DNA of 13,932 nucleotides from Aquificaceae bacterium UBA2488 (lineage in GTDB: Bacteria; Aquificota; Aquificia; Aquificales; Aquificaceae). The stretch covers positions 1 through 13,932 of the forward strand of contig DDOS01000096.1 in NCBI GenBank assembly GCA_002341805.1, in the 5' to 3' direction. Of this stretch, positions 6,948 to 13,932 are shown piece after piece. Each line of letters starts with the position of its first letter. Positions within the stretch are counted from its first letter, which is position 1. The translations under genes and the position numbers were made by a program. The notes beneath the pieces were generated by a model. The model saw only the letters and a list, made by a program, of their open reading frames with translations. It was not told the origin of the DNA and ran no database searches.

Positions 6948-7547
6948 ATGAAACTAAATGTTGCAGTGATTATACTTTTGATTCTTGGTGTTTTGGCTTT
7001 AAGCATCATAATAGAGAGATTTTTTTATATTCTAAAAGCCACAAAGATACCAAAGGATGTTCATGATGCTCTAGAGCGTTATGAGTTTGACCTTAATGAA
7101 TTTTCCAAGCTTTTAGAATCAAAGTCTGATAACAATGTCTATGTGAAGTTTTTTAAAGTTATACTAAAAGCCAAAGACAGTCCTGTATGGTGGATGGAAT
7201 CCATAGCCCAAGATGAGGCTATGCATATACATAGTAAAATCTCAAAGGGTATGTGGCTTTTAGACACTTCTATTACAGCGGCACCTCTTATTGGTCTTCT
7301 TGGAACTGTGATAGGTATGATAGAGGCTTTTGGCATTATTGGAACAAGTGGGATAGTGGTACCAAAAGAGGTTACTGGCGGGGTAGCGGATGCTTTATTT
7401 TCCACAGCTATGGGGCTTTTAGTGGCAACGGTATCGCTTTTTGGATACAACTACATATCAAAATCTATCACACTAACCTTAGATGAGCTTGAACGTCTTG
7501 GGTCTAAACTAATAGCTCATATCAAAATCCAAAGAGGTGAACCATGA
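6948..7547 (+). CDS. exbB: ExbB/TolQ-type proton channel subunit
   Basis: Inner-membrane subunit of the TonB energising complex (MotA/TolQ/ExbB family). With ExbD it carries protons to drive TonB. A first membrane helix lies at the N-terminus (VAVIILLILGVLALSIIIERFF), then a cytoplasmic stretch. Next comes the conserved second helix region TSITAAPLIGLLGTVIGMIEAFGII, and the third helix TGGVADALFSTAMGLLVATVSLFGY. The length of 199 residues matches short ExbB proteins. The start is the ATG at 6948 because AGGAGG (6938-6943) lies four bases before it; an in-frame ATG at 6927 has no such site. The stop overlaps the exbD start (ATGA), so the two are translationally coupled. Confidence 0.9.
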   Translation: MKLNVAVIILLILGVLALSIIIERFFYILKATKIPKDVHDALERYEFDLNEFSKLLESKSDNNVYVKFFKVILKAKDSPVWWMESIAQDEAMHIHSKISKGMWLLDTSITAAPLIGLLGTVIGMIEAFGIIGTSGIVVPKEVTGGVADALFSTAMGLLVATVSLFGYNYISKSITLTLDELERLGSKLIAHIKIQRGEP

Positions 7548-7942
7548 AACTGAAGCGTCCTCGTGAACCCAAAAAAGCACGCATTGTGATAATACCTCTT
7601 ATAGATGTGATGTTTTTCTTGCTGGTGAGTTTTATGATGGCATCACTTTCTATGCAAAATCTAAACTCCATTCATGTAAATCTTCCAAAAGGAAGTGCAT
7701 CTTCTTTCCCAAACACAAAATTTATCACCATCTCCATAGACAAGAACTCAAACATATATGTGGATAAAACCCCTGTTTCTTTGAATGATTTAGGAAATTA
7801 TCTATTGTCTCATTTTAATAAAAACGAGATTATCATAATAGCCTCTGACAAAAAAGCCCCAAGCGGTGTGATGGTAAAAGCTATGCTTGTTTGCCAAAAC
7901 GTTGGATTTTATAAGATGGCCATAGCCACAAAGGTGCATTGA
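7544..7942 (+). CDS. exbD: ExbD/TolR-type channel subunit
   Basis: A 132-residue partner of ExbB. A short basic cytoplasmic start (MKLKRPREPKKARI) precedes a single membrane helix, VIIPLIDVMFFLLVSFMMASL. This carries the essential proton-conducting aspartate at Asp21, equivalent to Asp25 of E. coli ExbD. The periplasmic domain follows, with the usual VDKTPVSLNDLGNYL and IIIASDKKAPSGVMVKAMLVCQNVGF pattern. Its ATG overlaps the exbB stop, and its stop is one base before the tonB ATG. Confidence 0.92.
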   Translation: MKLKRPREPKKARIVIIPLIDVMFFLLVSFMMASLSMQNLNSIHVNLPKGSASSFPNTKFITISIDKNSNIYVDKTPVSLNDLGNYLLSHFNKNEIIIIASDKKAPSGVMVKAMLVCQNVGFYKMAIATKVH

Positions 7943-7943
7943 T

Positions 7944-8642
7944 ATGAGTGCTTATAGAAACTATGTTATCTCATCTATTTTGTCTTTGGCTTTTTGGATA
8001 AGTATATTTATATATTTAAACTTTTTCCTAAAAGCCCAAAAACCAAAAGAACAAACTATATTACTACCCCCTGTTGTGCTAAATAAACCCATCAGCATAC
8101 CAAAACAAACTCCTATCGAGGACAAATCTATTAAAACACTGCCCCAAAAACAAGCTATCAATCAGACCCCTACTCCTCAGCCAACCCCCAAACCTATTCA
8201 AAAACCCCAACCTATACCCCAATCCATTCCAAATATAGCAAAATCAAACATAGGACCATCAACTACACCAGCTCTTCCAGAAACTCCTAAAAACCCCTTA
8301 CAACCACCTACCCCCACTCCAAAACCTGTTAAAAATACCACAAATAATTCAAACGGAGATTATTTTAAAAACGCCTACACACCCCCAAAACCCATATATG
8401 CTCCAAAACCCCATATTCCTCAGAGTTTATTACCAAGTGTAAACGAGCTTAACTTAAGAGTTAAATTTCTTATAAGAAAAGATGGGTCTTGCAGAGCTAT
8501 GCTTTTAAACCCCACTCCAAACCCAAGCCTAAATACTTTACTCACAAGAGAGCTTTCAAACTGGAAGTTTTTCCCAGCTACAAAAGCCCAAAAACCAACA
8601 GACTCAAGCCTTACTTTGGAGGTGCATATAAACATAGAGTAG
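7944..8642 (+). CDS. tonB: TonB-type energy transducer
   Basis: A 232-residue periplasm-spanning protein that contacts the receptor TonB box. Layout: one N-terminal membrane anchor (about residues 8-29), a Pro/Lys/Gln-rich extended spacer (about 33-165, many P-x-P and K-P steps), and a C-terminal domain from about 166. That domain contains LRVKFLIRKDGSCRAM, a LTRELSNWKFFPATK block and the final strand SLTLEVHINIE, the standard TonB_C pattern. AAAGGTG at 7930-7936 serves as ribosome binding site. The position after exbD and the receptor suggests a dedicated TonB. Its stop is one base from the stop of the convergent czcA, leaving no room for an intergenic terminator. Confidence 0.88.
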   Translation: MSAYRNYVISSILSLAFWISIFIYLNFFLKAQKPKEQTILLPPVVLNKPISIPKQTPIEDKSIKTLPQKQAINQTPTPQPTPKPIQKPQPIPQSIPNIAKSNIGPSTTPALPETPKNPLQPPTPTPKPVKNTTNNSNGDYFKNAYTPPKPIYAPKPHIPQSLLPSVNELNLRVKFLIRKDGSCRAMLLNPTPNPSLNTLLTRELSNWKFFPATKAQKPTDSSLTLEVHINIE

Positions 8643-8643
8643 A

Positions 8644-11600
8644 CTAAAACTTATAATACTCTTTTGGTGGTACTATATAAAGCAATACAGGTATTAGAAG
8701 AAGCGTTGCTATGGTGCCTATGCTCATACCAGATACCACCACCACCGCTAAGGGTTTTTGCACTTGAGTGCCTATACCTGTTCTTAATGCTGCTGGTAAA
8801 AGCCCAAGAGCTGCCACAAGTCCCGTCATCAACACTGGTCTAAACTTATCCTTCATGGTTTCTATCACAGCATCATAAACAGATAAGCCATTTTCATATA
8901 GCCTTATAAACTGGGTGGTTATAACAGACCCATTCATAATGGATACACCCATTATAGAAATAAAACCAATGGCTGATGATACGCTAAAAGCCATATGAAG
9001 GATTAGAAGCGTTACGATACTTGCACCTATTGCCACTATAGCACTTGAAAAAGCTATAAATGTATATCTTAATGATTTAAAGTATATATATAGTATGCCA
9101 AGAGCTATAAATACTGCTAAGGGTATTATAACAGCCATCTGTCTTTGGGCTTTTATCATCTGCTTATATTCACCGCTCCATTCAAGATGATATCCTGGTG
9201 GAAGTTTTACTTTCTTTGCAATTGCTTCTTTGGCATTTTTTATAACACCCCCTACATTTGAAGTGGTTATACTAAACTTTATAGGTAAAAACCTTTCATA
9301 GTTCTCTCTATATATAAAATAAGCTCCTATGTGATAGTATATATCAGCCACATCTCCAAGTTTTATAATTTGGTTATTAGGAGTGACTATTGGAATAGAA
9401 GCTATGTCTTTTGCGGTTTTTCTATAAGACTTTGGAAATCTTAAAACAAGATCAATCTGTCTATCCCCTTGTAAAACCTCTGTAACAGGTGAGCTTCCAA
9501 TGGCTGCTTGAATGATGTTTAATACATCTCCTGTGTTTAGTCCATATCTTGCTGCTTTTTCTCTATCTACTTTTACATCTATCTCAGGTTGGCCAAGCTC
9601 TTTATACATACCCACATCTGCCATATTTTTTGTATGCTCTAATATAGGTGTGATCTCTCTTCCAAGTTTATCAAGCTCTTTTAGGTCTTTACCGTATATT
9701 TTTAAAGAGTTTTCACCTTTTACCCCAGATAAAACCTCATCGAAATTATCCTGAATATATTGGGAAAAGTTTACATCTGCCCCTGGAAACATCTTGATAA
9801 GGTGTTTTCTCATGATATCTTCTAACTTATCCTTAGTCATGCCAGAAGGCCATTTTGAATATGGTAAAAGCTGAATAGAATATTCGGTATCGTATGGACC
9901 CACATCATCAGATCCATCTTCAGGTCTTCCTGCTCTACTATCCACCGAAACCACCTCTGGAAAAGTCATTACATAGTGTCTTACTTCGTTGGCATACTTA
10001 TGAGAAGTGCTTAGAGCTATGGAATATGGGAATGTGATTCTTAAATATATATTACCCTCATCGAGGGTAGGTATAAACTCTGTACCAAGAAATTTAAAGC
10101 ATATGAGCATGATACCTATTATGACAAAACTCACTATGGCAAAGGGTTTTGCAATTTTTAAAATAGATTTTAGCATGTTTAGATAAAATTCTGTTAAAAG
10201 TAGTACAGGCTTTGGTTCTTTTGGTTTTATGCTTTTCTTAATAAAACCTATAGCAGAAGGCACAAAGGTAAAAGTTAGTAAAATCGCTATCACAAGAGCG
10301 TAAACATAAGTCCTTGCCATCGGAGTAAAAAGCACCCCTTGAGCTCCACTCATAGCAAAAAGTGGTATAAAGGATGTAATTATGATGATAATTGAAAAAA
10401 TAAGTGGCTTTACAATATCAACAGTAGCGTAAGAAATAACATAATCAGTGTTTTCGTTGTGTTTTTCTTCTGCTATCCTAAAGATATTTTCTGCTAACAG
10501 TATAGCACTATCTATGATGATACCAAAATCCACTGCTCCTAAAGATATGAGGTTTGCCTCTTCGTTTCTAAAGGCCATAAAAGCCAAGGTGGATATAAGA
10601 GCTATAGGCACCACTGTGGCCACCGCAACAGCTACTGGTAAATCCCCAAGGAAGAAAAATATTACAGCCAATATGAGAGTTATACCTATTATGGCATTTT
10701 CTTTTATCTTATGTATAACAGCGTTTAAAAGCGTTTGTCTTGTATAATATGGAACAAGTTTTACTCCTTGGGGTTTGTATATCTTATTTAACTGCGCTAT
10801 CTTTTTGTTTAGGGCTTTTAATGTAGGAACAGACTCTGCATCCTTTCTCATAACCGCTGTTACTTCCACAGTTTGATTTTTAGAATACCAAGTGCCATTT
10901 TTTCTTCTAATACTAAGTCCCATATATCCTTGGACTGGGGCATGTCCTACTATCACTTTCCCTACATCCGCTGCTGTGATTGGAGTACCATTTACATTGG
11001 TAAGGACTATATTTTTTATATTATCAAGGTTTTTTATAAGGCCAAGACCTCTTATAGTATAGGTTTGCTCACCTATTTCCGTGTAGTTTCCACCCACATT
11101 TATATTGGCATTTGCTATAGCATTTTGTACTTGAGATAATGTGAGGTTATATTTTACAAGTTTTTCTGGGTCTACGATCACTTGATATTGTTTTACATAT
11201 CCACCTATAGGATTACAATCTTCTATACCAGATACTGTTTTTATCTGTCTACATATGGGCCAATCTGCCAATCCTCTTAGATATCTCAAAGATTGGTCTT
11301 TTAGACCTCTTACTTCAAATCTCATCACCTCACCCACAGGGTTTGATTGGATAACAGCCTGAACCCCGGGAGGTAAACTTGCTTGTGTAAGTCTATTTAT
11401 AATATGTTGTTTTGCCGCATCGTAAGATATAGCGTAGCTAAATGTAACTTTTACATCAGAAAGTCCATACAAGGATAGGGTATTTATCTTGGTGGCATAA
11501 GGTATTGCCGATAAAACAGATTCTAATGGTATAGTTACTTGTTTTTCCACCTCTTTGGCAGAATGTCCTGCATATATGGCAGTGATTTCTATAACCACTG

Positions 11601-11727
11601 GTGAATAATCGGGGAATGGTTCTATATCAAGCTTTTTTAATTCAAAGTAAGATATCGATGTTAATAAAAGCGTCAAAAACAAGAATACTATCTTATTTTG
11701 TAATACAAAATTTATAAAGCTTCTCAT
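8644..11727 (-). CDS. czcA: HME-RND heavy-metal efflux pump, CzcA-like
   Basis: A 1027-residue inner-membrane proton antiporter of the heavy-metal-efflux RND family, the pump of a CzcCBA-type tripartite complex. It has the full RND layout: first helix, a large periplasmic porter loop starting LDIEPFPDYSPVVIEI, the helix 2-6 block, a second loop (LGTEFIPTLDEGNIYLRI ... AGRPEDGSDDVGPYD), and the C-terminal helix block ending in KDKFRPVLMTGLVAALGLLPAAL. In the fourth helix DFGIIIDSAILLAEN places Asp400, Asp406 and Glu413 with the same spacing as the essential Asp402, Asp408 and Glu415 of Cupriavidus CzcA. That motif is the divalent-cation type, not the GGI...VDA pattern of Cu/Ag CusA pumps, so Zn/Co/Cd/Ni is likelier than copper. 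The exact ion cannot be read. It starts four bases after the czcB stop. Confidence 0.93.
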   Translation of the reverse strand: MRSFINFVLQNKIVFLFLTLLLTSISYFELKKLDIEPFPDYSPVVIEITAIYAGHSAKEVEKQVTIPLESVLSAIPYATKINTLSLYGLSDVKVTFSYAISYDAAKQHIINRLTQASLPPGVQAVIQSNPVGEVMRFEVRGLKDQSLRYLRGLADWPICRQIKTVSGIEDCNPIGGYVKQYQVIVDPEKLVKYNLTLSQVQNAIANANINVGGNYTEIGEQTYTIRGLGLIKNLDNIKNIVLTNVNGTPITAADVGKVIVGHAPVQGYMGLSIRRKNGTWYSKNQTVEVTAVMRKDAESVPTLKALNKKIAQLNKIYKPQGVKLVPYYTRQTLLNAVIHKIKENAIIGITLILAVIFFFLGDLPVAVAVATVVPIALISTLAFMAFRNEEANLISLGAVDFGIIIDSAILLAENIFRIAEEKHNENTDYVISYATVDIVKPLIFSIIIIITSFIPLFAMSGAQGVLFTPMARTYVYALVIAILLTFTFVPSAIGFIKKSIKPKEPKPVLLLTEFYLNMLKSILKIAKPFAIVSFVIIGIMLICFKFLGTEFIPTLDEGNIYLRITFPYSIALSTSHKYANEVRHYVMTFPEVVSVDSRAGRPEDGSDDVGPYDTEYSIQLLPYSKWPSGMTKDKLEDIMRKHLIKMFPGADVNFSQYIQDNFDEVLSGVKGENSLKIYGKDLKELDKLGREITPILEHTKNMADVGMYKELGQPEIDVKVDREKAARYGLNTGDVLNIIQAAIGSSPVTEVLQGDRQIDLVLRFPKSYRKTAKDIASIPIVTPNNQIIKLGDVADIYYHIGAYFIYRENYERFLPIKFSITTSNVGGVIKNAKEAIAKKVKLPPGYHLEWSGEYKQMIKAQRQMAVIIPLAVFIALGILYIYFKSLRYTFIAFSSAIVAIGASIVTLLILHMAFSVSSAIGFISIMGVSIMNGSVITTQFIRLYENGLSVYDAVIETMKDKFRPVLMTGLVAALGLLPAALRTGIGTQVQKPLAVVVVSGMSIGTIATLLLIPVLLYIVPPKEYYKF

Positions 11728-11731
11728 AACT

Positions 11732-12802
11732 CTACTCGTTTATCAAGATACTGCCAGAGGATACCACCTTATCCCCTTGGTTTAACCCGCTTTTAATATA
11801 GGCCATATTATCTTCAGTCTTATACACCTCTATGGGAGTTTTTACATACTTACCATCTTGATATTTATACACATAAAACTTGTTGTCTTTAAAGATAAGA
11901 GCAGATTCTGGTATGGCAAGCACTTGTTGTGATTGAGGTTTTATCTTAATATTTACAAACATATTTGGTTTTAGAAAGTTTTGAATATTTTTAACCCTTA
12001 TATAGACTTTGTAAGTTCTTGTGTTTGGGTCCACTATATCTCCTATATAAAACACCTTACCTTCAAAATCTACACCTGGATAAGCGGATGTAGTGATATC
12101 CACCTCTTCATCCTTTTTGATATTTTTTATATCTTTGCTAAAAGCATCTGCCACCACCATCACATGGGAAGTATCCACTATGGTGGCAAGTGGTGTATAT
12201 GGATCTACTATGATCTTCTCACCAGGATGGATGTTTAGTTTTGCCACTACACCGTTTGCTGGACTTGTGATATACTTTGTCATCACATAAGACCCACTAC
12301 CCTTTAGCCCTATGATTTTCATCTGGGCATAGTATCCATCCATGAGAGCTTTTGAAGATTTTAAATTTGCTAAAGCATTATCAAGATCAAACTTTGACAT
12401 AGAACCAATTTCATATAGTTTTCTGGTAAGGTTATAGGTTTTTAAAGCAAGTTCATATTGAGCTTTAGCCTGAAGGTAGTTTGAGTATATATTTGCCACA
12501 TCCGCAGATTTCACCAAGAAAAGAGGCTGTCCTATACTCACTGGTTGTCCTATATTCACAAGCACTCTTTCTATGACGCCATTCACAGAAGAAGTGACAT
12601 TTACTATACCATTTGGTGAAGATTTCACTGTGCCTGGTAGTTTTAGGCTTTTAGTAAAAGAAACATATTTTGCGATGCTAAGAGTGATGTTTTGAGTTTT
12701 AGGGTTTTTACCCATTACATTGTTCGTCTCGGCAGTATTTTCCTTACATGAAAAGCTAAAAAGCATCAAAACACTAAGCCCAAATATGACTACTTTTTTC
12801 AT
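11732..12802 (-). CDS. czcB: Periplasmic adaptor (membrane fusion protein), CzcB-like
   Basis: A 356-residue adaptor joining the CzcA pump to the CzcC channel. The signal sequence ends in FSFSC with Cys19, so it may be a lipoprotein, though the lipobox is not canonical. Domains in order: membrane-proximal strands and the first lipoyl half (GIVNVTSSVNGVIERVLVNIGQPVSIGQPLFLV, about 65-97), an alpha-hairpin (about 102-165), the second lipoyl half (SPANGVVAKLNIHPGEKI), a beta-barrel (about 205-280, KVFYIGDIVDPNTRTYKV), and a final membrane-proximal part (LAIPESALIF ... GLNQGDKVVSSGS). No Met-rich or His-rich N-terminal metal site is visible, unlike copper-type CusB. The start codon overlaps the czcC stop (ATGA). 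Confidence 0.9.
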   Translation of the reverse strand: MKKVVIFGLSVLMLFSFSCKENTAETNNVMGKNPKTQNITLSIAKYVSFTKSLKLPGTVKSSPNGIVNVTSSVNGVIERVLVNIGQPVSIGQPLFLVKSADVANIYSNYLQAKAQYELALKTYNLTRKLYEIGSMSKFDLDNALANLKSSKALMDGYYAQMKIIGLKGSGSYVMTKYITSPANGVVAKLNIHPGEKIIVDPYTPLATIVDTSHVMVVADAFSKDIKNIKKDEEVDITTSAYPGVDFEGKVFYIGDIVDPNTRTYKVYIRVKNIQNFLKPNMFVNIKIKPQSQQVLAIPESALIFKDNKFYVYKYQDGKYVKTPIEVYKTEDNMAYIKSGLNQGDKVVSSGSILINE

Positions 12803-13932
12803 AAGCTCCCCTTACTATAAAGATCTAAAAGTGTTCTATCCACCATAAGCTGATAAAGGGATTGTCTATAGCTTGCCATAAAATCCTTATAGGTACGCTC
12901 TGCATCCAAAAGGTCTAACACTGATATACCCCTTAGAGCAAAAGACTTTTGAGATATATCAAGGATTTTTTCTATCTGTTTTTTCTTTTCGGTATATGCC
13001 CTAAAGGTCTTCTGGGCGCTTAGGAAGTTTTGATAGGCTTGGTAAACTTGGGTTTTGGCAGTATCTTCTAAATTTTTTATCATAAGTCTATCTTGTTTTA
13101 TGCTGTATGCTGCATTTAAAATACCACCTACGTTTCTATCAAATATTGGTAGGTTAAAGCTAAGACCAGCACCTACCATGAATGGATATCTTCTGTTATC
13201 AGATGTAGTGCCGATGGTGTCTATTTCAAAGCTAAAATTTAAATCTGGTATGTTTTGGGCTTTTTGAAACTTCAAGTTATACATATCTGATTGAAGTTGA
13301 TATTTGGCAGCTTTTATATCAAATCTATTTAGAGCAAGCTCTTGATATTTTTTAAGCTTTGGTGTTTTGCTGGCTAAGAAGGCTATGGTATATCCATCTT
13401 GAAGTTTTAGTGGACCTTTTATCCTAAGCAGGGTTTTAAACTGACTAAGATCATTCTTATATTGGGCTTTTGCCTGGTAAACAGCACTTTGAAGGCTGAC
13501 CTTGTAGACAGATAATTTAAAATAATCAAGATTTGATATAAACCCATATTGGCGTTGATATTTTGCTATTTTTAGAATTTTTTCATAGTTATCAAGATCG
13601 TCTTTGGCTTGTTTTAGAGCTATTTTATCTATTATCACCTGATAGTATAAACTCATAAGCCCAATCACCAAATTTCTCACATTATCATCATGGGCAAATA
13701 TCGTGGATTTATACAAATCATAGTTTAGTTTCATGTTTAGAGATCTTTTTCCACCCATTCTAAAGAGCTTTGATATACCTATATTGCTAGTAGAATCTGC
13801 GCTCCTAAACTGAGCTCCTCTTATTTCATGTTGAACAGAGGACATATATATGGTAGGATTTGTGTGGGCTTTTGATTCAAGATAGTTAGCATAGGCTTTA
13901 TCTATGTTATATTTATCTATGAGCACGTTGTA
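12799..13932 (-). CDS. czcC: Outer-membrane efflux channel, CzcC-like, 5' end outside the window
   Basis: TolC/OEP-family outer-membrane channel of the efflux complex; 377 residues are present and the open frame runs off the right edge. The signal peptide and the first helix are therefore missing, and the GTG at 13926 should not be taken as the start. Two OEP repeats are visible: helices around SLYYQVIIDKIALKQAKDDL and QYGFISNLDYFKLSVYKVSLQ in the first, and YQAYQNFLSAQKTFRAYTEKK and SFALRGISVLDLLDAERTY in the second, the latter a well-conserved OEP signature. Between them is a barrel segment (PFMVGAGLSFNLPIF). It is the first gene of the czcCBA operon as seen here, so the operon promoter and any metal regulator lie beyond 13932. 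Confidence 0.88.
   Translation of the reverse strand, partial: YNVLIDKYNIDKAYANYLESKAHTNPTIYMSSVQHEIRGAQFRSADSTSNIGISKLFRMGGKRSLNMKLNYDLYKSTIFAHDDNVRNLVIGLMSLYYQVIIDKIALKQAKDDLDNYEKILKIAKYQRQYGFISNLDYFKLSVYKVSLQSAVYQAKAQYKNDLSQFKTLLRIKGPLKLQDGYTIAFLASKTPKLKKYQELALNRFDIKAAKYQLQSDMYNLKFQKAQNIPDLNFSFEIDTIGTTSDNRRYPFMVGAGLSFNLPIFDRNVGGILNAAYSIKQDRLMIKNLEDTAKTQVYQAYQNFLSAQKTFRAYTEKKKQIEKILDISQKSFALRGISVLDLLDAERTYKDFMASYRQSLYQLMVDRTLLDLYSKGSL

Larger units (their letters stand above)
86..13873. repeat. Dispersed short motif GGCTTTT/AAAAGCC, 32 copies
   Basis: By hand I count 18 copies of GGCTTTT and 14 of AAAAGCC on the plus strand. Starts of GGCTTTT: 86, 154, 923, 1365, 1944, 2398, 4511, 6635, 7255, 7325, 7414, 7988, 9148, 10813, 12646, 13258, 13465, 13867. 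Starts of AAAAGCC: 1012, 1845, 2214, 3182, 3721, 4455, 7034, 7166, 7852, 8030, 8582, 8798, 8986, 10579. Many extend towards TTTGGGCTTTTAG. Copies fall inside genes in all codon phases and also between genes, so codon preference alone does not explain them. The coordinates here mark the span, not a continuous repeat. Confidence 0.55.

Noticed and set aside
7139..7450. Minus-strand open frame across exbB
   Set aside because: It is the shadow of the conserved ExbB helices; no start signal and no recognisable protein pattern.
8161..8440. Pro-rich stretch of tonB as a DNA tandem repeat
   Set aside because: The repeats are loose CCAAAACC/CCCC codon runs for Pro, Lys and Gln without a fixed unit; normal for a TonB spacer.
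10448..10747. Plus-strand open frame of 99 codons antisense to czcA (others at 9512-9754 and 10873-11139)
   Set aside because: Each lies wholly inside a well-conserved RND gene, has no ribosome binding site and a composition that simply mirrors hydrophobic helices on the other strand.

Overview
The window is AT-rich (roughly one third G+C by eye) and gene-dense, with short intergenic gaps, ATGA-type gene overlaps and proteins rich in Lys, Ile, Tyr and Phe. Together with a complete Gram-negative envelope toolkit (TonB-dependent receptor, ExbB/ExbD/TonB, RND tripartite efflux), this points to a low-GC diderm. An Aquificota relative such as Hydrogenobaculum fits best, but that is an inference from gene style, not a database result.

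Layout. 1-36 (-): first 12 codons of an unidentified gene that leaves the window. 152-2753 (+): an HD-domain dGTPase-like triphosphohydrolase overlapping an ArnT/PMT-type membrane glycosyltransferase. 2864-3237 (+): a receiver-only response regulator with a good sigma70 promoter whose frame breaks at an A6 run. 3245-4038 (-): a small exported DUF3108-like protein directly behind the N-terminal stump of an AAA-ATPase/PD-(D/E)XK-type gene that keeps a near-consensus promoter. 4153-8642 (+): a small His/Cys protein (HEH...CPLC), a TonB-dependent receptor, ExbB, ExbD and TonB, evidently one transcription unit. 8644-13932 (-): czcA, czcB and a 5'-truncated czcC, a heavy-metal (HME-RND) efflux system read convergently with tonB, one base separating the stop codons. 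No stretch longer than 300 bases lacks a gene. No RNA genes, CRISPR arrays or intact insertion sequences were seen.

How the genes work together. The right two thirds look like an envelope metal-handling island: a dedicated outer-membrane importer with its own energising complex, and opposite it an efflux pump whose transmembrane motif is the divalent-cation type (DFG...D...E) rather than the Cu/Ag type. The transported ion is inferred, not shown, and no metal regulator lies in the window.

The points most worth a second look are: a 7-mer, GGCTTTT/AAAAGCC, found 32 times on both strands, in all codon phases and between genes; the -1 frameshift in the response regulator, after which the other frame encodes the missing receiver C-terminus; the AAA-ATPase stump whose homology stops at the next gene's start codon; and a Ser-Asn-type loss of the first acidic residue expected in the glycosyltransferase catalytic loop (Asn-Glu in place of Asp-Glu).
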